The notes under the pieces: generated by a model
The model's input: the letters and a program-made list of their open reading frames with translations, nothing else
Told to the model about the DNA's origin: nothing
Databases searched by the model: none
Origin: Candidatus Dependentiae bacterium
Lineage (GTDB): Bacteria > Babelota > Babeliae > Babelales > JACPOV01
Length of the DNA stretch: 64,000 bases
NCBI GenBank assembly: GCA_016191325.1
Contig: JACPOV010000008.1
Span: 124,001 to 188,000 of the forward strand
Direction of reading: 5' to 3'
Part shown: positions 35,373-44,483 of the stretch, piece by piece
Layout of the letters: the number at the start of each line of letters is the position of its first letter
Position numbering within the stretch: position 1 is the stretch's first letter
Made by a program: the position numbers and the translations under genes

Positions 35373-37451
35373 ATGGTAAAAAAATTTAGGTTAGAAGAGT
35401 TTGGATACGAAGTAACCCTCAACAAATTTGCCCAACAAGCTGACGGAGCTGTGTGGTTTGCACAAGGTGGTACCGTCATATTGGCAACCGTTGTTTCCGC
35501 TCCCTCGCCGGAGTTTCCAGGCTTTTTACCATTGACGGTTGATTATCGTGAGCAGTTTGCTGCTGCAGGTAAAATTCCGGGTGGCTATTATAAGCGCGAA
35601 GGAAGATTTACCGATAAAGAGATTTTGACCGGCCGTCTTATCGACCGCGCAATTCGTCCACTCTTTCCGGAAAATTACTTTAACCAAATTCAAAGTTTGG
35701 CAACCGTTTATTCTGTTGATAAAGAACATTCTCCGCACACTATTTCTCTCATTGCGATGTCGTTAGCGCTTACCATTTCCAAAATCCCTTTCATGGGCCC
35801 AGTTGGAGCGGTGGAAGTTGCTCGCGTGAATGGTGAATGGATTTTTAATCCTACCTATTCGCAAACAAAAGAATCTGATGTGAAAATTATCGTCGCGGGA
35901 ACAGCAGAAGGTATTTGTATGGTGGAAGGTTGCACCAGCGAAATTTCTGAAGAGCAATTCCTAGATGTTCTTTTCAAAGCACATGAAAAAATTAAAAAGC
36001 AAGTTGCATGGCAAGAAGAAATTTGCCGTGAAGTTGGCGTGATGAAAGAAAGCATTGCCGACGGTATTGCATGGGCTGAGTGGAAAGAACAAATTGAAGT
36101 GTTCTTGACGCCTGATAAAGTTTCAGCATGCTTCATCTCTGATAAAATTAAACGTGATCAAGTGATGTCGCTTCTTTATGATCAAGCAAAAGCACATTTT
36201 GAGCCACTTGCTCAAGAGAAAAAAGTTTCTATGGCAGTTGTCGATTATGTTTACGACAACGTTCTTAAAGAAAAAATTACCCGCCTTATTTTTGAAAAAG
36301 GGCAACGTCTTGATGAACGAGATTTTGATCAAGTTCGTCAGATTTCAGTAGAAGTTGGCCTCTTGCCGTTTGCACACGGATCAGGTTTATTCAAACGTGG
36401 TCGCACACAAGTTCTTGCAAGCGTAACAATGGGTGGCGGTCAGGATGAACAAAAAGTTGAAGATCTCATGGGCAATACGATCGAAAAATCGTTCATGCTT
36501 CATTATAACTTTCCATCATTCTCTGCTGGTGAAGTTCGCCCAAATCGCGGACCAGGTCGCCGCGAAGTTGGCCACGGTTATCTAGCTGCATCGGCACTGA
36601 GCCCAATGCTTCCAGATAAAGAACAATTTCCTTATACGATTCGTGTTGTAGCTGATGTTCTTGAATCAGATGGTTCAACCTCTATGGGAACTGTTTGTAG
36701 TTCAACAATGGCACTTATGAATGCCGGTGTTCCAATTCGCAAAATGGTCAGCGGAATTGCTATGGGATTGCTCGGCAGCCCAACTGGTAAATTCCAAGCG
36801 TTGACCGATATTAACGGCACTGAAGATGCGTACGGATTAATGGATTTTAAAGTAGCTGGTACCCAAGAAGGTATTACCGCTATCCAAATGGATATCAAAT
36901 ACAAAGGTGGATTATCGCGCTCAGTATTTGAAGCTGCTCTTGAGCAAGCTAAAAAAGGTCGTTTGCACATTTTGCGCGAAATGCAAAAAGTAATGACAAC
37001 GCCAAATCCATTATCAGATTTAGTACCAAAAGTTATTATGTTCAAAGTTGCAACCGATAAAATCGGCGCGATTATCGGTACAGGTGGCAAAGTTATTCGT
37101 GATATTATCGATAAAACTGGCACCACGATCGATATCGAAGATGATGGCTTGGTTAAAATCTACGGTGGCCCTGATGCTAAAGTTGAGCAAGCAATTAACT
37201 GGGTTAAATTGCTTGGCGGCTTGATCGAGAAGGGTAGTGTCCACGAAGGCAAAGTTAGACGTGTTGCTGAATTCGGACTCTTTGTTGAGTTGGTTCCTGG
37301 CCAAGACGGATTGGTACATATTTCTATGATTCCACGCGAAAAACAACGCGATCTGCAGCGTGAATATCCGATCGATAGCGACGTTAAAGTAGAAGTTGTT
37401 GATTACGATCCAGCGACCGGCAGAATCCGTCTAAAATTGCTTGATCAATAA
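35373..37451 (+). CDS. pnp: polyribonucleotide nucleotidyltransferase (PNPase)
   Basis: 692 residues. Two RNase PH domains ('FPGFLPLTVDYREQFAAAGKIPGGYYKREGR' N-terminal, 'RTQVLASVTMGG' and 'SSTMALMNAGVPI' C-terminal), a KH domain (GAIIGTGGKVIRDI, about 568-580) and an S1 domain (EGKVRRVAEFGLFVEL, about 625-640). It degrades RNA 3' to 5' by phosphorolysis. The 3' end nearly touches rph, placing both phosphorolytic RNases in one operon. Confidence 0.98.
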   Translation: MVKKFRLEEFGYEVTLNKFAQQADGAVWFAQGGTVILATVVSAPSPEFPGFLPLTVDYREQFAAAGKIPGGYYKREGRFTDKEILTGRLIDRAIRPLFPENYFNQIQSLATVYSVDKEHSPHTISLIAMSLALTISKIPFMGPVGAVEVARVNGEWIFNPTYSQTKESDVKIIVAGTAEGICMVEGCTSEISEEQFLDVLFKAHEKIKKQVAWQEEICREVGVMKESIADGIAWAEWKEQIEVFLTPDKVSACFISDKIKRDQVMSLLYDQAKAHFEPLAQEKKVSMAVVDYVYDNVLKEKITRLIFEKGQRLDERDFDQVRQISVEVGLLPFAHGSGLFKRGRTQVLASVTMGGGQDEQKVEDLMGNTIEKSFMLHYNFPSFSAGEVRPNRGPGRREVGHGYLAASALSPMLPDKEQFPYTIRVVADVLESDGSTSMGTVCSSTMALMNAGVPIRKMVSGIAMGLLGSPTGKFQALTDINGTEDAYGLMDFKVAGTQEGITAIQMDIKYKGGLSRSVFEAALEQAKKGRLHILREMQKVMTTPNPLSDLVPKVIMFKVATDKIGAIIGTGGKVIRDIIDKTGTTIDIEDDGLVKIYGGPDAKVEQAINWVKLLGGLIEKGSVHEGKVRRVAEFGLFVELVPGQDGLVHISMIPREKQRDLQREYPIDSDVKVEVVDYDPATGRIRLKLLDQ

Positions 37452-37476
37452 AAAAACTGTAGAGAGGGCCGCGCAT

Positions 37477-38241
37477 ATGCATCGTTCGTATCAGCGGCTT
37501 TCTCATCAGGTTCGCCCTACTCGGATTACTTATAATGTTTTTGATTATGCAGACGGCTCGGTTTTACTTGAAATAGGCAAAACGCGTGTCATTTGCGGCG
37601 TAACGTTATCTTCTGGCGTGCCACATTTTCTTAAAGGCAAGCAGCAAGGTTGGCTAACGGCTTCCTATTCTCTGTTACCCACGTCTACAAAAAATCGTAT
37701 TGAGCGAGAAAGTGCTGCAAAGCGCAATGAACGTTCGGTGGAAATTTCTCGTCTTATTGGCAGATCTTTACGCACTATCATTAAATTCTCTATTCTTGGT
37801 GAACGCACTATCAATGTTGATTGTGATGTGCTACAAGCTGATGGTGGTACGCGTGCTGCGTGTATAACCGCCGCAAGTATTGCACTTCGCCTTGCACAAA
37901 ATCGTTGGCTTTCCCAGCAGTTGATTAAAGAACCGATCATGAGCGATGAGATTGCCGCATTATCGGTTGGTGTTCAAAACGGTAACTGCTTGGTAGATTT
38001 AGATTTTGCTGAAGATAGTAAAGTTGCAGCCGATTTCAATTTCGTATTCACTAAATCTGGCAAAATTATTGAGATTCAAGGAACTGCAGAGCGTGAACCA
38101 CTTTCTTGGCACGAAATAGAAGCGATGAGCGCGCTTGCTTGGCAAGGAACGCAAACACTTTTTGAATTGTGCCCCGTTCCAGTTTCTGATGTAAAATCGG
38201 CCGAAACACTTGGGCAAAAAATTCTCGAGCAAAATTTCTAA
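37477..38241 (+). CDS. rph: ribonuclease PH
   Basis: 254 residues from the ATG at 37477; an in-frame TTG at 37441 overlaps the pnp stop but 'gagaggg' lies just before the chosen ATG. 'RPTRITYNVFDYADGSVLLEIGKTRVIC', 'GWLTASYSLLP', 'IGRSLR', 'DCDVLQADGGTRAACITAA' and 'IEIQGTAEREP' are diagnostic. It trims tRNA 3' ends by phosphorolysis. The arginine- and aspartate-rich active-site motifs look intact. Confidence 0.95.
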   Translation: MHRSYQRLSHQVRPTRITYNVFDYADGSVLLEIGKTRVICGVTLSSGVPHFLKGKQQGWLTASYSLLPTSTKNRIERESAAKRNERSVEISRLIGRSLRTIIKFSILGERTINVDCDVLQADGGTRAACITAASIALRLAQNRWLSQQLIKEPIMSDEIAALSVGVQNGNCLVDLDFAEDSKVAADFNFVFTKSGKIIEIQGTAEREPLSWHEIEAMSALAWQGTQTLFELCPVPVSDVKSAETLGQKILEQNF

Positions 38242-38255
38242 ACGAGAGATGTTGC

Positions 38256-39203
38256 ATGAATCTTACCTCTTTTATGCGCACGATCGATCAGGCGCAGATC
38301 TATCAAGATCATGCAATTCTTGCACTTAAGGCACCCGAATATCCGCTTCTTTTTTCCAGTGCATTACTCAAAAAAATAAAACAACAAAGCGCATTAGAAT
38401 GCGTTATGCTCGATCTTGAGCAGCGGGAAGATGCGAGCTTAAAGGCGGAGCTTTCCGTTGGTTTTTTAGGGCAACGTGTTCTTTATTGGCTGGGTGATTT
38501 GAGTCGTCTAGAAAATAAACGACACAAAGTGCTGCTTCAGTTTCTTTCTTCCTATCGTGGGCCGCATTTAATTGTTTTTTATAGCGATCTGTTTGAATCT
38601 TCATCAAATCAACAATTAATTATCGAACTTAAAGAAAAAATCACGCGTGAAGAGCTATCCTCGCTCGCAGTTTGCTTGATGGGCTCTACCGACACAAAGC
38701 ATCTTGATGCACTTTTAACGCAGCATGAAACATATGCAGTTGAAGCTGGTTGCTTGCTCATCCAATATGCAAGTATTATGAGTCGCCCAATGGTGCACGA
38801 TTTCCAAACGAAGTGGTTAACGCAGATTATCGCCGGAGAAAGTTCACTTTTTACGCTCAGTGGCCATTTTTTTTCAGGAAATCAAAAATCTTTTTTTTCT
38901 CAGTGGCAGCTTCTGCGCGAAACGTACCCGGATATTTTTTGGATCGCGTTTTGGTCGGAGCAACTTTTTCGTGCCGCTTCATTTATTGAATTAATGCGAG
39001 CAAATGAACAAGTGCAAGCAAAAAAAATCGCATTTCGTTTGCCATTTATGTTTATTAAAGGAGCATGGCAAAATTATAATGTTGCGCAATTGCAACAAGC
39101 ACACGATTTTTTATATCGCGTTGATTGCTCTTTCAAGCAAGGTGGTCAGCCATTTTCATTAGAACTTTTTTATTTGAAGTTCTTTTTAAACGAATTTAAG
39201 TAA
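38256..39203 (+). CDS. holA: probable DNA polymerase III delta subunit
   Basis: 315 residues, close to the 330-340 of HolA. The N-terminal half (short beta strands alternating with helices, 'VLYWLGDLSRLENKRHKVLLQFLSSY') would be the AAA+ like clamp-loader fold, and the C-terminal collar fits the HolA pattern: 'AVEAGCLLIQYASIMSRPMVHDFQTKWL', 'FWIAFWSEQLFRAASFIEL', and 'LYRVDCSFKQGGQPFSLELFYLKFFLNE' corresponding to the usual 'lhdaDxaiKxGxxdpxxxLExlll'. As in other HolA there is no Walker A. The similarity is weak, so another clamp-loader-like or unknown protein is possible. Confidence 0.6.
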   Translation: MNLTSFMRTIDQAQIYQDHAILALKAPEYPLLFSSALLKKIKQQSALECVMLDLEQREDASLKAELSVGFLGQRVLYWLGDLSRLENKRHKVLLQFLSSYRGPHLIVFYSDLFESSSNQQLIIELKEKITREELSSLAVCLMGSTDTKHLDALLTQHETYAVEAGCLLIQYASIMSRPMVHDFQTKWLTQIIAGESSLFTLSGHFFSGNQKSFFSQWQLLRETYPDIFWIAFWSEQLFRAASFIELMRANEQVQAKKIAFRLPFMFIKGAWQNYNVAQLQQAHDFLYRVDCSFKQGGQPFSLELFYLKFFLNEFK

Positions 39204-39232
39204 TTGGTTTTAGCTAATATCTTGGAAACAAT

Positions 39233-39267
39233 AAAAAAGCATCGCTTTTTCAAGGCGATGCTTTTTT
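39233..39267. terminator. bidirectional intrinsic terminator
   Basis: A perfect 13-bp stem, aaaaaagcatcgc (39233-39245) with gcgatgctttttt (39255-39267), nine-base loop, between two convergent genes. Confidence 0.92.
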
Positions 39268-39282
39268 AAGATCTTTTGCAGA

Positions 39283-39987
39283 TTATTTGTGCCGGTAGTT
39301 ATTTGCTAGATAAAGTACGCCAGATCCTGCCGGAGCTAGAGCACTCGTAAATAAGATTTTTTTATTGAATGATGCATTGGGCTTTGCAGCTGCTGCCGTC
39401 AAATAAATACCGGCATACAAAGCAGGAAAGCTAACAATCGGATTTGCCAAAACGGTGGGTTCTCCTGAAAAATATTTTAACAATCCGTAGCTGCTCGAAG
39501 CTATAAAAGCTAATCCAGTGATCCCCTTAACTGCGCGAAACCATGTTTCATAATGCAATTTATCTGGGTTTTCTGCATAACTGACAACCATAGGAGCTAT
39601 TCGTTGAGTCCATGGGAGCTTTGCTAATTTAACGTGGAGCGCTTTATCGAAAAGTTGAAATTCTACAATTAATCTCGGCTGCCAATTGGATGCACCTTTA
39701 TATGTATATTTAAAATAATCAGGCGCCGATTCTTGAATGGGAAGTAGAAAAATTCCCTGCTCTTTGTGCGCTAATTGATGAAATTTTTTTCCTTGAATAA
39801 TCTCAGTAGAAAGTGTGTATCCGAAACGATCTACTGCTTCCCCCATTGAACATTGATTTAAAAAATCTGCGATAGGTGTTTGCTTATCGATTAATTCTAT
39901 CTGTTCCTTCGTGAAGAATTCTTTATTCATTGCTTGAAGTGCGATGGATAAATGAGCTAACAGTGCAATTAATAAATATTTCTTCAT
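39283..39987 (-). CDS. exported protein with C-terminal hydrophobic segments
   Basis: 234 residues. Signal peptide MKKYLLIALLAHLSIALQA followed by 'MNKEFF'. A soluble part (about 20-155) is followed by three hydrophobic stretches (near 154-172, 180-200 and 210-228), so the protein probably ends in the membrane. No recognised family. Its stop lies 15 bases from the shared terminator. Confidence 0.7.
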   Translation of the reverse strand: MKKYLLIALLAHLSIALQAMNKEFFTKEQIELIDKQTPIADFLNQCSMGEAVDRFGYTLSTEIIQGKKFHQLAHKEQGIFLLPIQESAPDYFKYTYKGASNWQPRLIVEFQLFDKALHVKLAKLPWTQRIAPMVVSYAENPDKLHYETWFRAVKGITGLAFIASSSYGLLKYFSGEPTVLANPIVSFPALYAGIYLTAAAAKPNASFNKKILFTSALAPAGSGVLYLANNYRHK

Positions 39988-40084
39988 AGATCCCTTTGGT
40001 GGTATTGTTTAATGTTCTCAAAAAGGATACAGAGAAAAAGTTTTTTTCAAAGCATTATTAAATATTAAGTAATCCGGATGTGAG

Positions 40085-41296
40085 CTAGTTTAATGATCGC
40101 AACGAGAGAAATTGATATTCTTTTATCTCGCGCGCGACTGAGCCGTCAGCTTTTTTCATAATCAATCTGTCTTTATTTGCCATAAGCTCTTGTAATTCTT
40201 GGTACGTCGAAACATCTTCAAAAAGTTCTGCTAGTTTAAATTCTTTCAATGCGCCGTAGCCGAATTGATAGCCTAAAATAGCAATAACTTTATTATGCCG
40301 CACGCTGCTGATAACGAGCAATGCTCCTGGAATCCATAAAATATCGCCATTCTTTAATGAAGCATATTCGCTCATCTTTTTTAGATAAGTGCGGGCGGTC
40401 GTTGTATTTTTGAAAAAATAAGGAATTTGGCAAATTTGTGCTGCGCGTAGTATCAGGCCTGAAGTATCAAAACCTGCAAGCGGATAAAGTTGATGGTGGA
40501 TCGACCAATAACGCGCTTTTTTTCCGGAAGAGCTCATTTTTTCTTTGAGCGAAAATTGAAAGCGTGGGTAGAAATGCGTGAGTGATGCGCCGCCCCAAAT
40601 AAAAGGCACTTTGCCTTCACTTCGTTTTGCCCAATTTAATAATAGATTAACAAATTCTAGGATTTGTTCTTCTTTAGTTTCATATATGAGCGGTGCTACA
40701 ACCGATTCTGGAATATGAATTGTTTGAAAAATATGGTGGCTTGGATCATAAACCCAAGCGATAAAATCGTCTTGTGGCTGTAGAGCCACAAATCGTGTTC
40801 CAGCAGAATAGGTTCTATTTGTTATTTCATCATAAAAAGGCAATTTGAGAGTAATCATTAACCCATCTTTACTTGCAGCCGTTGGTGCGCCCAGCGGTTT
40901 GGGAACATGACACGCCATAAGGTTTCTGCGTTTGAGTTCTTGAAATGGCATCACATATTTTTTCAGCGTCCAATACTGATTTGATTCATTTGAATTTTTA
41001 TCTTCATAAAAAGCGGTGGGCGATTCAACAAGAACTTGCCCATCTTGTTCCTTTATAATGGTTACTTGTTCATTGAAAAGAAATTGATGAATACGCGGGC
41101 AAATAATTTTATCTTCCGCTGTGGGCCCCCAAGATGCACACATGCAATTATAATCGTTAATTGCAGATTCATCGTTAATTGGTGCTCCGATCGCATTTGC
41201 AACCGGCACGATGATAAAAGCTTTTTGTGCTAAAGCTGTGTGTGTTGTAAAGGTTATCGCGATGAAAAGAAGAGAACGAAAAGAATGGCTCATCAT
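40085..41296 (-). CDS. exported NlpC/P60-like protein with altered active site
   Basis: 403 residues from 41296, chosen because 'aaggagcactct' precedes this ATG; the frame continues upstream to 41338. Signal peptide MMSHSFRSLLFIAITFTTHTALA. Two beta-rich segments (about 28-115 and 135-200) could be SH3-like domains. The C-terminal third has the NlpC/P60 layout: 'VPFIWGGAS' (230-237), 'AGFDTSGLILRAAQICQIP' (274-292), 'LKNGDILWIPG' (314-324). At the catalytic cysteine position of 'GxDCSG' there is T278, and the usual His after 'PG' is A325. It probably binds peptidoglycan or peptides without hydrolysing them, or uses other residues. Confidence 0.75.
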   Translation of the reverse strand: MMSHSFRSLLFIAITFTTHTALAQKAFIIVPVANAIGAPINDESAINDYNCMCASWGPTAEDKIICPRIHQFLFNEQVTIIKEQDGQVLVESPTAFYEDKNSNESNQYWTLKKYVMPFQELKRRNLMACHVPKPLGAPTAASKDGLMITLKLPFYDEITNRTYSAGTRFVALQPQDDFIAWVYDPSHHIFQTIHIPESVVAPLIYETKEEQILEFVNLLLNWAKRSEGKVPFIWGGASLTHFYPRFQFSLKEKMSSSGKKARYWSIHHQLYPLAGFDTSGLILRAAQICQIPYFFKNTTTARTYLKKMSEYASLKNGDILWIPGALLVISSVRHNKVIAILGYQFGYGALKEFKLAELFEDVSTYQELQELMANKDRLIMKKADGSVAREIKEYQFLSLRSLN

Positions 41297-41350
41297 AGAG
41301 TGCTCCTTAATGATGCATTCCCCCCAGATCAGTAGCATACCATCAATATT

Positions 41351-41635
41351 CTAAAAAAGGTACGGCTTCGTTAGCTCTTCGCTCGAGCCTTTCTCATAAG
41401 CTTCTATAATATTTTGCGCTAAAACCGGATTAATTACGTTATTTTCTTTAAGTACGACGATCTGAGTTAAATAGATCGTGTGAGCAACGAGCACTGCAGG
41501 ATTGTTGAATGAAAAAAGATGTTTTCTTTGTGGTACTTCAGTATTAGGTGGTTTATGTTGTAATTTTCTTTGATTATTCATAGAAAAGATATTAGCAGAG
41601 AAAAGAAAGAATAATGAGTAGGTCAGAATTTTCAT
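41351..41635 (-). CDS. small exported protein, unknown function
   Basis: 94 residues. Signal peptide MKILTYSLFFLFSANIFS followed by 'MNNQRK'. The mature part is basic at the start and acidic near the end, with 'HTIYLTQIVVLKENNVINPVLAQNIIEAY' as a likely helix pair. It lies upstream of the NlpC/P60-like gene on the same strand (55-base gap) and may be cotranscribed. Confidence 0.6.
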   Translation of the reverse strand: MKILTYSLFFLFSANIFSMNNQRKLQHKPPNTEVPQRKHLFSFNNPAVLVAHTIYLTQIVVLKENNVINPVLAQNIIEAYEKGSSEELTKPYLF

Positions 41636-41731
41636 AAAACGGTTCGGCTTTTAGTTTGATTTTAATTTTGACTATTATAATGTTTGCTTGTGTAGTATAA
41701 AATGTGGATTAAAAATCACAATGAGAGAAAA

Positions 41732-42076
41732 ATGAAGCACACATTAAAAAAGTTATCTAAACAGATATTTTTTACCGCAATACTATTTTTATCTTGCACA
41801 AATAAATGCTCTTTAACAGATGAGCAGAAAATACTGATGACACAAGATACCGCTGGGGCAGCTCATTTACAAAAAAGACTTAATCGAAACGATTTACAAA
41901 AAGAAATATCGCAATTAAAAGAACAGCTACAATCAATTGATCAGCAGATAAAGAAAATGAGCAATCAGATAAAACGTCGCTCACGCCCCGTCGCTATTAA
42001 AAAACTTAAACGAGAAGCTGGAGCAGTTCAGGAGCGGTTAGAAAAAATGGAAAACGAACTTTCGCGCGAAAAATAA
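41732..42076 (+). CDS. small exported coiled-coil protein
   Basis: Start placed at the ATG at 41732 (MKHTLKKLSKQIFFTAILFLSC); the frame is open from 41702. The hydrophobic segment ends in 'LSC', which could be a weak lipobox. The remaining 85 residues are a Lys/Glu/Gln-rich coiled coil ('EISQLKEQLQSIDQQIKKM', 'VQERLEKMENEL'). Stop-to-stop it nearly touches the convergent DUF502 gene. Function unknown; a periplasmic lipoprotein is possible. Confidence 0.6.
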   Translation: MKHTLKKLSKQIFFTAILFLSCTNKCSLTDEQKILMTQDTAGAAHLQKRLNRNDLQKEISQLKEQLQSIDQQIKKMSNQIKRRSRPVAIKKLKREAGAVQERLEKMENELSREK

Positions 42077-42078
42077 TT

Positions 42079-42708
42079 TTATTTTTTTGAAAATCGATCC
42101 GGCTGAATAATGCCGCCAGAAATAATAAGGCTCATCGCTTCTTGCCGCGAAAGATCTACCGTGCGTAATTCTTGTTCAGGAACTGCAATAAGAAATCCGG
42201 TGGTCGGGTTCGGTGTTGTTGGAATAAATACTTTGTAAAAACGCTGTGCTTTGTTGGGGCTAATTTCTGCTGGAACTTCGCTTGTTAAAAATCCAATGCT
42301 GTAGACGCCAGCGCGAGGAAATTCAACCATCACCACATTTTGAAAGGTCAATTTATCTTGGCCGGTGAATGCTTGAACTAATTGCTTAATTCCAGAATAG
42401 ACAGGATTAAAAAGTGGAACGCGTGCAACGATCGATTCTAAAAAATGTAAAAAACTCTTTAGGAAAAAAAGTTTAAAAATTGCACCGACAAGTAAAATAA
42501 GCAAGAATACAAGAATAATTTCTGAATGCGGAATCGATTGCAGATACGCAGGCTCCACTCGATAAATCGGCGCCAGCCATCCTTTAAGTAATCGGAAAGC
42601 GACATTAAACACCGCAATCGTGAGCGTTATTGGTAGTAAAACTAACAATCCATTAAAGAAAATCGATTTAAAAAAATCGAATAAATGAGTAATGAACGAT
42701 TTTTCCAT
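42079..42708 (-). CDS. DUF502 family integral membrane protein
   Basis: 209 residues. Two membrane spans (FNGLLVLLPITLTIAVFNVAF near 18-38 and EIILVFLLILLVGAIFKLFFL near 62-83) and the characteristic DUF502 core: 'VPLFNPVYSGIKQLVQAF', 'VVMVEFPRAGVYSIGFLT', 'VFIPTTPNPTTGFLIAVP'. The family is widespread and uncharacterised, and its members are often found near cell-envelope genes. It follows glmM on the same strand, with a 66-base gap. Confidence 0.9.
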   Translation of the reverse strand: MEKSFITHLFDFFKSIFFNGLLVLLPITLTIAVFNVAFRLLKGWLAPIYRVEPAYLQSIPHSEIILVFLLILLVGAIFKLFFLKSFLHFLESIVARVPLFNPVYSGIKQLVQAFTGQDKLTFQNVVMVEFPRAGVYSIGFLTSEVPAEISPNKAQRFYKVFIPTTPNPTTGFLIAVPEQELRTVDLSRQEAMSLIISGGIIQPDRFSKK

Positions 42709-42774
42709 GGTATCCCTTGTATAAATCGAAGTTATGATTTTGGTACCCGATGTAAGTAAAACATTCGGGGAAAT

Positions 42775-44091
42775 TTATGAAATTTCTTTTTGCAGCGTTT
42801 GTGATAACAGTCTACCAAGGGTTTGTGCATGATCGCAATCATCATCCTCGATCATTATGCGTAAAAGTGGCTCTGTTCCTGAGTAGCGGACTAAAATTCT
42901 TCCGTTGTGTAATTGACTCGTTGTGTGTTCAATAATATCTCGCAATGGCGGCTCAGATAAATCGCGGCGATTCTTTACGGGAATATTAATAATAATTTGA
43001 GGAAATTTCGTGAACGTATTCATTTCCCAATTTTGCGAATGAATAACCGATTGTGCAACGCGCAATGCAGTAAATATGCCGTCACCGGTAGGTAAATAGT
43101 CGTTCAAAATAATATGGCCCGATGGTTCTCCTCCTAGAAGAAGTTTTCGTGCTGTTAATTGCTCTGCAATATACTTATCGCCAACCGGGGTGCGTAACAA
43201 TTCGATAGAACGTTCTTTGAGATACACTTCAAAGCCTTGATTGGTCATGACGGTGCCAACTACCATTTTTGTTTTTTTATAGAGCGGATGGCTTAAAATG
43301 AGCGCTAAGATGTCATCACCATTTTTTAACTGGCCGTACATATTTACCGCCATCACGCGATCTCCATCTCCATCAAAAGCAAATCCCATATCGGCTTGAT
43401 GATCGACAACTGCTTTTTGAACTGCTTGCGTATGCAATGCGCCGCATTGTTTATTAATATTAACGCCGTTCGGGTGATCAAATAGGGTAATCACCTGCGC
43501 GCCAAGTGCGCTAAAAATCGCAGGTGCTATCGCTGAAGCGGCACCATGCGCGCAATCAAGAATAATTTTTTTCCCTGCAAGAAGTGATGCATCAAAATGC
43601 TGTGTAATTATCGATTGATATTCTTGAATAGCGTTATTCATCATGTACTGCGTGCCAAGCGCTGAGTAATTAAATTCTTTTGGTGCAACAATGAGTTCAG
43701 AAAGCGCTTTTTCATCAGCAGCGGTTAGTTTCCCGGTTGTTGCATCAATAATTTTAATGCCATTATCATAATAGGGATTATGCGAAGCTGAGATCATAAT
43801 GGCCGCATCAAATTGTTGCTGTTTGCGCATAAGCGCGAGGACCGCGGGGCTTGTAAGCACATGTGCATCATGCACCGCGATAGGATGCAAAAATAAACCA
43901 CTTTTGATCACCGATTTAACGAGCGAACAGGAAATGCGCGTATCGTGCGCAAGCAAAAGCGTAGGCGTCGGGCCATAGCGCTGCACTGCCCACGCGCCAA
44001 GTGCGTAACCGATCGATAATAACGTTTCGACCGTAAACGGTTCATCTCCTACTTTCGCGCGAATGCCATCGGTGCCAAAAAATGAGTTCAT
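42775..44091 (-). CDS. glmM: phosphoglucosamine mutase
   Basis: 438 residues, the normal length. GlmM interconverts glucosamine-6- and -1-phosphate for UDP-GlcNAc, the substrate of MurA. The phosphoserine loop is 'MISASHNPYYDNGIKI' (phosphoserine about S103), the metal loop is 'DGDGDRVM', the sugar-binding loop is 'GGEPSGHI', and the phosphate-binding loop is 'RYSGTEPLLRIM'. It overlaps the cdaR-like gene by four bases, as in the cdaA-cdaR-glmM operons of other bacteria. Confidence 0.97.
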   Translation of the reverse strand: MNSFFGTDGIRAKVGDEPFTVETLLSIGYALGAWAVQRYGPTPTLLLAHDTRISCSLVKSVIKSGLFLHPIAVHDAHVLTSPAVLALMRKQQQFDAAIMISASHNPYYDNGIKIIDATTGKLTAADEKALSELIVAPKEFNYSALGTQYMMNNAIQEYQSIITQHFDASLLAGKKIILDCAHGAASAIAPAIFSALGAQVITLFDHPNGVNINKQCGALHTQAVQKAVVDHQADMGFAFDGDGDRVMAVNMYGQLKNGDDILALILSHPLYKKTKMVVGTVMTNQGFEVYLKERSIELLRTPVGDKYIAEQLTARKLLLGGEPSGHIILNDYLPTGDGIFTALRVAQSVIHSQNWEMNTFTKFPQIIINIPVKNRRDLSEPPLRDIIEHTTSQLHNGRILVRYSGTEPLLRIMIEDDDCDHAQTLGRLLSQTLQKEIS

Positions 44092-44483
44092 GCTGGTTGT
44101 TCCTGTGCGCTGACATTTACCGAAATTAATGATGGAGAACAGTGTAGCAGTTTAACTTCATCTGGTACAAAAAAATTATCTTGTGTAATGGCAATATGAT
44201 GTGTGCCGATAGCAAGATCGCGAGCACTTAAATGAATTGCATCAAAATGTGCCGCCGTTTTTTTTAAAACATTTCTTTTTGCAGCGATCGTAAGCGTAAT
44301 CGATTGCGGCGCCTGCACATTAATTCCTTCAGGAATATCAAACCATGCAATTGGCATAGTGATTGATTGCTCGATCATGTGCGATTGGCTTAAAAGATAC
44401 CAAAAGGCATATCCGGTGAGCAGAGAAAATGTTTTAAGAACGAGGTTGCTCGTGAACGCCTGTTTTATCTGAACGAATTTCAT
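44088..44483 (-). CDS. CdaR/YbbR-like protein
   Basis: 131 residues from the ATG at 44483, preceded by 'aaggagatttat'; the frame is open from 44519. One N-terminal membrane span (LVLKTFSLLTGYAFWYLLSQS) and a single extracytoplasmic YbbR-type beta domain ('IAWFDIPEGINVQAPQSITLTIAAKRNVLKK'). Known CdaR proteins carry several such repeats and modulate the diadenylate cyclase CdaA; this one has room for a single repeat. Assignment rests on position between a cdaA-like gene and glmM plus topology. Confidence 0.7.
   Translation of the reverse strand: MKFVQIKQAFTSNLVLKTFSLLTGYAFWYLLSQSHMIEQSITMPIAWFDIPEGINVQAPQSITLTIAAKRNVLKKTAAHFDAIHLSARDLAIGTHHIAITQDNFFVPDEVKLLHCSPSLISVNVSAQEQPA

Noticed and set aside
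41732-42076. Lipoprotein assignment for the small coiled-coil protein
   Set aside because: The cysteine after the hydrophobic segment is preceded by FLS rather than a good lipobox, so a lipoprotein cannot be asserted.
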